Source: Verrucomicrobiales bacterium (GTDB lineage: Bacteria; Verrucomicrobiota; Verrucomicrobiia; Limisphaerales; UBA9464). From it: a stretch of DNA of 36,416 nt. Shown here piece after piece: positions 33,573 to 36,416 of this stretch. The notes beneath the pieces are model-generated. The model worked only from the letters and a program-made list of their open reading frames with translations. It did not search any database and was not told the origin of the DNA. The translations under genes were made by a program, and so were the position numbers. Where the stretch lies: assembly GCA_005793375.1 (NCBI GenBank), contig SXSK01000201.1:1-36416 (forward strand), given 5' to 3'. How positions within the stretch are numbered: position 1 is the first letter of the stretch; every line of letters begins with the position of its first letter.

Positions 33573-34298
33573 CTATTTGGCCCCCTGCTCAATCCATTTC
33601 TTCACCAGCGCAATCTCTTTAGCGGTCAACTTGTGCTTCTCAGGTTGCGGCAGGTCTTCGTCCAGCCCAGAAATGATGGTGATCAAGGAACTCTTCTTGA
33701 GATCACCGGGGGTAACGACCTTTCCATAAGCATTGCCGCCTTTGAAAACGGCCCCCAGCTGAGTTGCATCAAAACCGCCTTTGGCCTCGGCGCCCGTATG
33801 ACAGGCCCCGCAAGCAGTGGCGAACACGGGTTGGATATCCGCAGCAAACGTGACGGGCTTGACGAACTCCTGAATGGGGCCAACTGGCCAAACCGCCCCT
33901 TGATCAATCCATGCCCGCAGGATCCCGATCTGTTCTTTGGTCAGCGGTTCGCTCTGGCCCTTCTTGTCACTGGGCGGAGGCATCATCATTTCATCGATCA
34001 GATTGCACACCATGTGGATCAAGGAGCTCTGTTCGCTCTTCCCAGGCACGATGGTGGGGCCGTAATCAGTGTCTTTGAAGGCGCCTTCCTTGGTGTCGCA
34101 GCGGTACTTGCCCTTTTGTTTTTCCGGCCCGTGGCAACTGAAACAAGATTCCTTGAGCATCGGGTAGACTTCCTTCTCAAAGTCCACCTTGCGAGGGACG
34201 GGCAAGGGAATCTTGGAGACATCCACAGGCTTGGCTTTGTCAGCGGCAAGAGCGGAGAAACCAACGGCGGCTACCAGGATTGAAAGGACAAGTTTCAT
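33573..34298 (-). CDS. Dihaem c-type cytochrome (planctomycete cytochrome C-like)
   Basis: 241 residues with a clear signal peptide (MKLVLSILVAAVGFSALA, cut before residue 20). Two similar haem modules follow. The first has CFSCH at 52-56 and a distal MMMPPP at 104-109, the usual Met ligand region, ending LTKEQIGILRAWIDQGA. The second has CGACH at 163-167 and ends LTAKEIALVKKWIEQGA, but where MPP is expected it reads LPQPEKHKL, so it seems to lack a Met ligand. ATG 34298 is chosen because it begins the signal peptide; an in-frame start at 34337 adds 13 unlikely residues. It acts in periplasmic electron transfer. It sits between dprA and mutY, three bases before mutY. Confidence 0.9.
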   Translation of the reverse strand: MKLVLSILVAAVGFSALAADKAKPVDVSKIPLPVPRKVDFEKEVYPMLKESCFSCHGPEKQKGKYRCDTKEGAFKDTDYGPTIVPGKSEQSSLIHMVCNLIDEMMMPPPSDKKGQSEPLTKEQIGILRAWIDQGAVWPVGPIQEFVKPVTFAADIQPVFATACGACHTGAEAKGGFDATQLGAVFKGGNAYGKVVTPGDLKKSSLITIISGLDEDLPQPEKHKLTAKEIALVKKWIEQGAK

Positions 34299-34358
34299 AG
34301 AATTTGCCGAACTCAGAATAGGCGCAAGCGACTCCAAAGGGAAGCGCCGGATTCGCCA

Positions 34359-35495
34359 TCAGAACGACACCTGCACATACATTTTGCCGGGCAATTGGCG
34401 GATCAACCGTTTCATTTCCAAACTGAACAAGACGACATTGACAGCACTCGCGGGCAACCCGCTCGCTCGGATCAGTTCATCGACGGTTTGTGATTCGCGC
34501 GTCACCACGCTCAAAACACGTTGCTCATTTTCAGGCAATTCCAGGCCTGGAAGGACGCCGGTTTCCGTCGGGGTTGCCGATCGATTGCTTGGCGGAAAGA
34601 GGTACTCGAATTCACTGAGTACATCCTCAATCCCTTCACACAACTTGGCGCCTTTTTTAATGAGATCATGACACCCTTTGCTCCGTGGCGAATCGATACG
34701 TCCCGGAACCGCGAACACCTGACGCCCGTACTCATTGGCGAAATTCGCTGTAATGAGGGCACCGCTGGCCAGGTTGGCTTCCACCACAATGGTGCCGAGG
34801 GTCATCCCCGCCACAATTCGGTTGCGGATCGGGAACGACTGTTTATCCGCGGGTCGATCAAACGGAAACTGAGTCATCAGGGCTCCTTGCGAGGCGATAC
34901 GTTCAAATAGGTCCCGATTTTCGGGTGGAAATACCCGGTTAATCCCCGTGCCTAATACGGCGATAGTCCGCCCCTTGGCGGTCATGGCGCCCTGATGGGC
35001 CGCAGTATCGATCCCTCGGGCGCCGCCACTGACCACCGTAACGCCTGTGTAGGCTAGCTGATACGATATGCGCCGAGCGGTTTCGATGCCATAATTCGTG
35101 GTCTGACGTGAGCCCACCACCGCCACGCTATTCTTGTCCTGCGATGACAGCGATCCTTTGACATATAACACCATCGGTGGGTCGTAAATCTCGCGCAATC
35201 GTTCCGGATAATGAGCATCCAACTGGGTGACAACCTGACATCCGTGGGCCTCAATACGCTCGAGTTCCGCGTCCAGATCCACGGAATTCCTCCACGAGGC
35301 AATGGCCTCCGCCGTCTCATCTCCGATACCCGGCACCTTTAAAAGTTGAGTGCGGGAAGCAGACAGGACGGCGACCGGATCTCCGAGATGATCCGTCAAT
35401 TGGCGCAATCGAACCGGGCCGACATGATCGACCATGTTCAATGCAATGAGCGCGGTGTTTGGGTCCACAGCGAAAGGATGCCGGGAATCCCACAC
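34359..35495 (-). CDS. dprA: DNA processing protein DprA
   Basis: 378 residues. An N-terminal helix-hairpin-helix region (LLKVPGIGDETAEAIASW, ~50-68) precedes the extended Rossmann fold with VAVVGSRQTTNYG, SGGARGIDTAAHQGAM (156-171), VLGTGINRVFPPEN, PIRNRIVAGM and VFAVPGRIDSPRSKG. A C-terminal winged-helix domain (~305-375, VDELIRASGLPASAVNVVL) ends the chain. All family parts are present. DprA protects incoming single-stranded DNA and loads RecA during transformation. It starts 83 bases after the ychF stop and ends 60 bases before the cytochrome gene, in one minus-strand run. Confidence 0.95.
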   Translation of the reverse strand: MWDSRHPFAVDPNTALIALNMVDHVGPVRLRQLTDHLGDPVAVLSASRTQLLKVPGIGDETAEAIASWRNSVDLDAELERIEAHGCQVVTQLDAHYPERLREIYDPPMVLYVKGSLSSQDKNSVAVVGSRQTTNYGIETARRISYQLAYTGVTVVSGGARGIDTAAHQGAMTAKGRTIAVLGTGINRVFPPENRDLFERIASQGALMTQFPFDRPADKQSFPIRNRIVAGMTLGTIVVEANLASGALITANFANEYGRQVFAVPGRIDSPRSKGCHDLIKKGAKLCEGIEDVLSEFEYLFPPSNRSATPTETGVLPGLELPENEQRVLSVVTRESQTVDELIRASGLPASAVNVVLFSLEMKRLIRQLPGKMYVQVSF

Positions 35496-35578
35496 CGGGT
35501 GAAGCTCAGAAATCTGCCAAGCGTTGAAGTGATTGCGAATCGAACCAACGATGCCTGCCGGCAGGACGCAACGACCGG

Positions 35579-36416
35579 CTAGACATTGAACTTGAACAAC
35601 AGGACATCGCCGTCTTTCACCACGTATTCCTTGCCTTCCATGCGGTACAACCCTTTGTCACGCGCAGCCGCCACGGAACCGCAGGCGACGAGGTCTTTGT
35701 AAGCGACGGTCTCTGCTTTGATGAAGCCTCGTTCGAAATCCGAGTGAATGACCCCGGCGGCCTTGGGAGCAGTATCCCCCTGGTGAATCGTCCAGGCCCG
35801 CACTTCCTTTTCGCCGGCGGTGAAATAGGTTCGCAATCCCAGCAAATGATAGGTGCCTCGAATCAGAGCTCCCACCCCGGATTCCTTGACCCCGAGCTCG
35901 GCAAGGAACGCGGAAGCCTCCTCTGGGGTCAGATCGACCAGATCGCTCTCGATCTGTGCGCTGATCACCACCGACTCACAAGCGAAATGGGTTTGGGCGT
36001 AGGCTCGAACCGCCTTCACATACGGATTCGATTCTGCGGTCGCCAAGTCCCCTTCCTTCACATTGCACGCAAAGATCGTCGGTTTGTCGGTCAGCAACCA
36101 AAAAGTCCGGGCTATGAGCTTGTCCTCCGCGGTCAAGTCGCAAGTGATCGCCGGTTTGCCGGAGTCGAGATGGGGCTTGAGTTTCACTAGGACTTGTTGC
36201 TCGGCCATCGCTTCCTTGTCGCCGCGCTTGGCGTCTTTGGCCACCTTATCCAAGCGTTTATTGATGCCATCCAAGTCCGCCAGCACGAGTTCGGTGGTGA
36301 TGGTTTCAATGTCCCTCACCGGATCCACTGTGCCGGCGACATGGTGGATATCAGCATCCTCAAAGCATCGAACCACCTGAACGATGGCGTCCACCTCACG
36401 GATGTGGCTCAGGAAC
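35579..36416 (-). CDS. ychF: Ribosome-binding ATPase/GTPase YchF, N-terminus beyond the window
   Basis: Partial: about 279 codons of a protein usually ~365 residues long; the missing part holds the P-loop. Visible parts are FLSHIREVDAIVQVVRCFED, the G-domain end with DIHHVAGTVDPVRDIETI, the coiled-coil insert (~LNKR-like LADLDGINKRLDKVAKDAKR), the nucleotide-base region IFACNVKEGDL, and the C-terminal TGS domain with TYFTAGEKEVRAWTIHQGD followed by APKAAGVIHSDFERGFIKAE and ending VLLFKFNV. The reading frame is open through the last base of the window. YchF (OLA1) binds ATP more readily than GTP and acts on ribosomes and stress responses. It lies upstream of dprA on the same strand. Confidence 0.93.
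   Translation of the reverse strand, partial: FLSHIREVDAIVQVVRCFEDADIHHVAGTVDPVRDIETITTELVLADLDGINKRLDKVAKDAKRGDKEAMAEQQVLVKLKPHLDSGKPAITCDLTAEDKLIARTFWLLTDKPTIFACNVKEGDLATAESNPYVKAVRAYAQTHFACESVVISAQIESDLVDLTPEEASAFLAELGVKESGVGALIRGTYHLLGLRTYFTAGEKEVRAWTIHQGDTAPKAAGVIHSDFERGFIKAETVAYKDLVACGSVAAARDKGLYRMEGKEYVVKDGDVLLFKFNV

Noticed and set aside
34321-34348. GGCGC...GCGCC inverted repeat downstream of dprA
   Set aside because: The 5-bp stem has an 18-base loop and no T-run, so it is not convincing as a terminator.
35554-35565. Palindrome CCTGCCGGCAGG between dprA and ychF
   Set aside because: It has no loop, no T-run on either strand and no second copy. It does not fit the repeat family at 15124-30797.

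Overview
The window looks like the chromosome of a Verrucomicrobiota bacterium, probably the Pedosphaera/Limisphaera side (old subdivision 3). This is an inference from gene content. The supporting signs are a stand-alone pseudopilin whose N-terminus has the [16 protein letters not shown] form common in that phylum, three FG-GAP/ASPIC-UnbV (CRTAC1-type) surface proteins, a planctomycete-type cytochrome c, a multihaem cytochrome with a TPR tail, and dispersed intergenic hairpin repeats. I see no rRNA, tRNA, CRISPR array, insertion sequence or phage gene.

Layout. 97-6847 (-): a three-gene operon joined by two ATGA stop/start overlaps. It encodes a 1269-residue two-module FG-GAP/UnbV protein, a lipoprotein with a formylglycine-generating-enzyme fold but no catalytic cysteines, and a second FG-GAP/UnbV protein. 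6848-6992 is the divergent control region. 6993-15115 (+): an alpha-2-macroglobulin lipoprotein with an intact CVEQ thioester, coupled by an ATGA overlap to penicillin-binding protein 1C. 15256-16437 (-): SppA peptidase, with a ten-C tract in its coding sequence. 16438-16732: a hairpin-rich gap. 16733-17389 (+): M50 membrane metalloprotease. 17489-18403 (-): tandem universal stress protein. 18625-24280 (-): a MacAB/Lol-like export operon (metallo-beta-lactamase-fold hydrolase, membrane fusion protein, ATPase, two separate permeases). 24610-30742 (+): membrane multihaem cytochrome, membrane-anchored CRTAC1 protein, RecR and a HAD phosphatase, closely packed. 30902-31258 (-): DUF2237 protein. 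31474-32220 (-): pseudopilin. 32415-36416 (-): YchF (cut by the window edge), DprA, a dihaem cytochrome c and MutY in one direction.

How they fit. Much of the window concerns the envelope: trapping foreign proteases and repairing peptidoglycan (alpha-2-macroglobulin and PBP1C), clearing signal peptides and membrane proteins (SppA, M50), export (MacAB-like), and periplasmic electron transfer (two cytochromes, one next to a CRTAC1 protein). DNA-processing genes (recR, dprA, mutY) sit inside the same transcription units as the cytochromes. The most novel-looking unit is the coupled FG-GAP / inactive-FGE-fold / FG-GAP operon at 97-6847. I cannot assign it a function from sequence alone.
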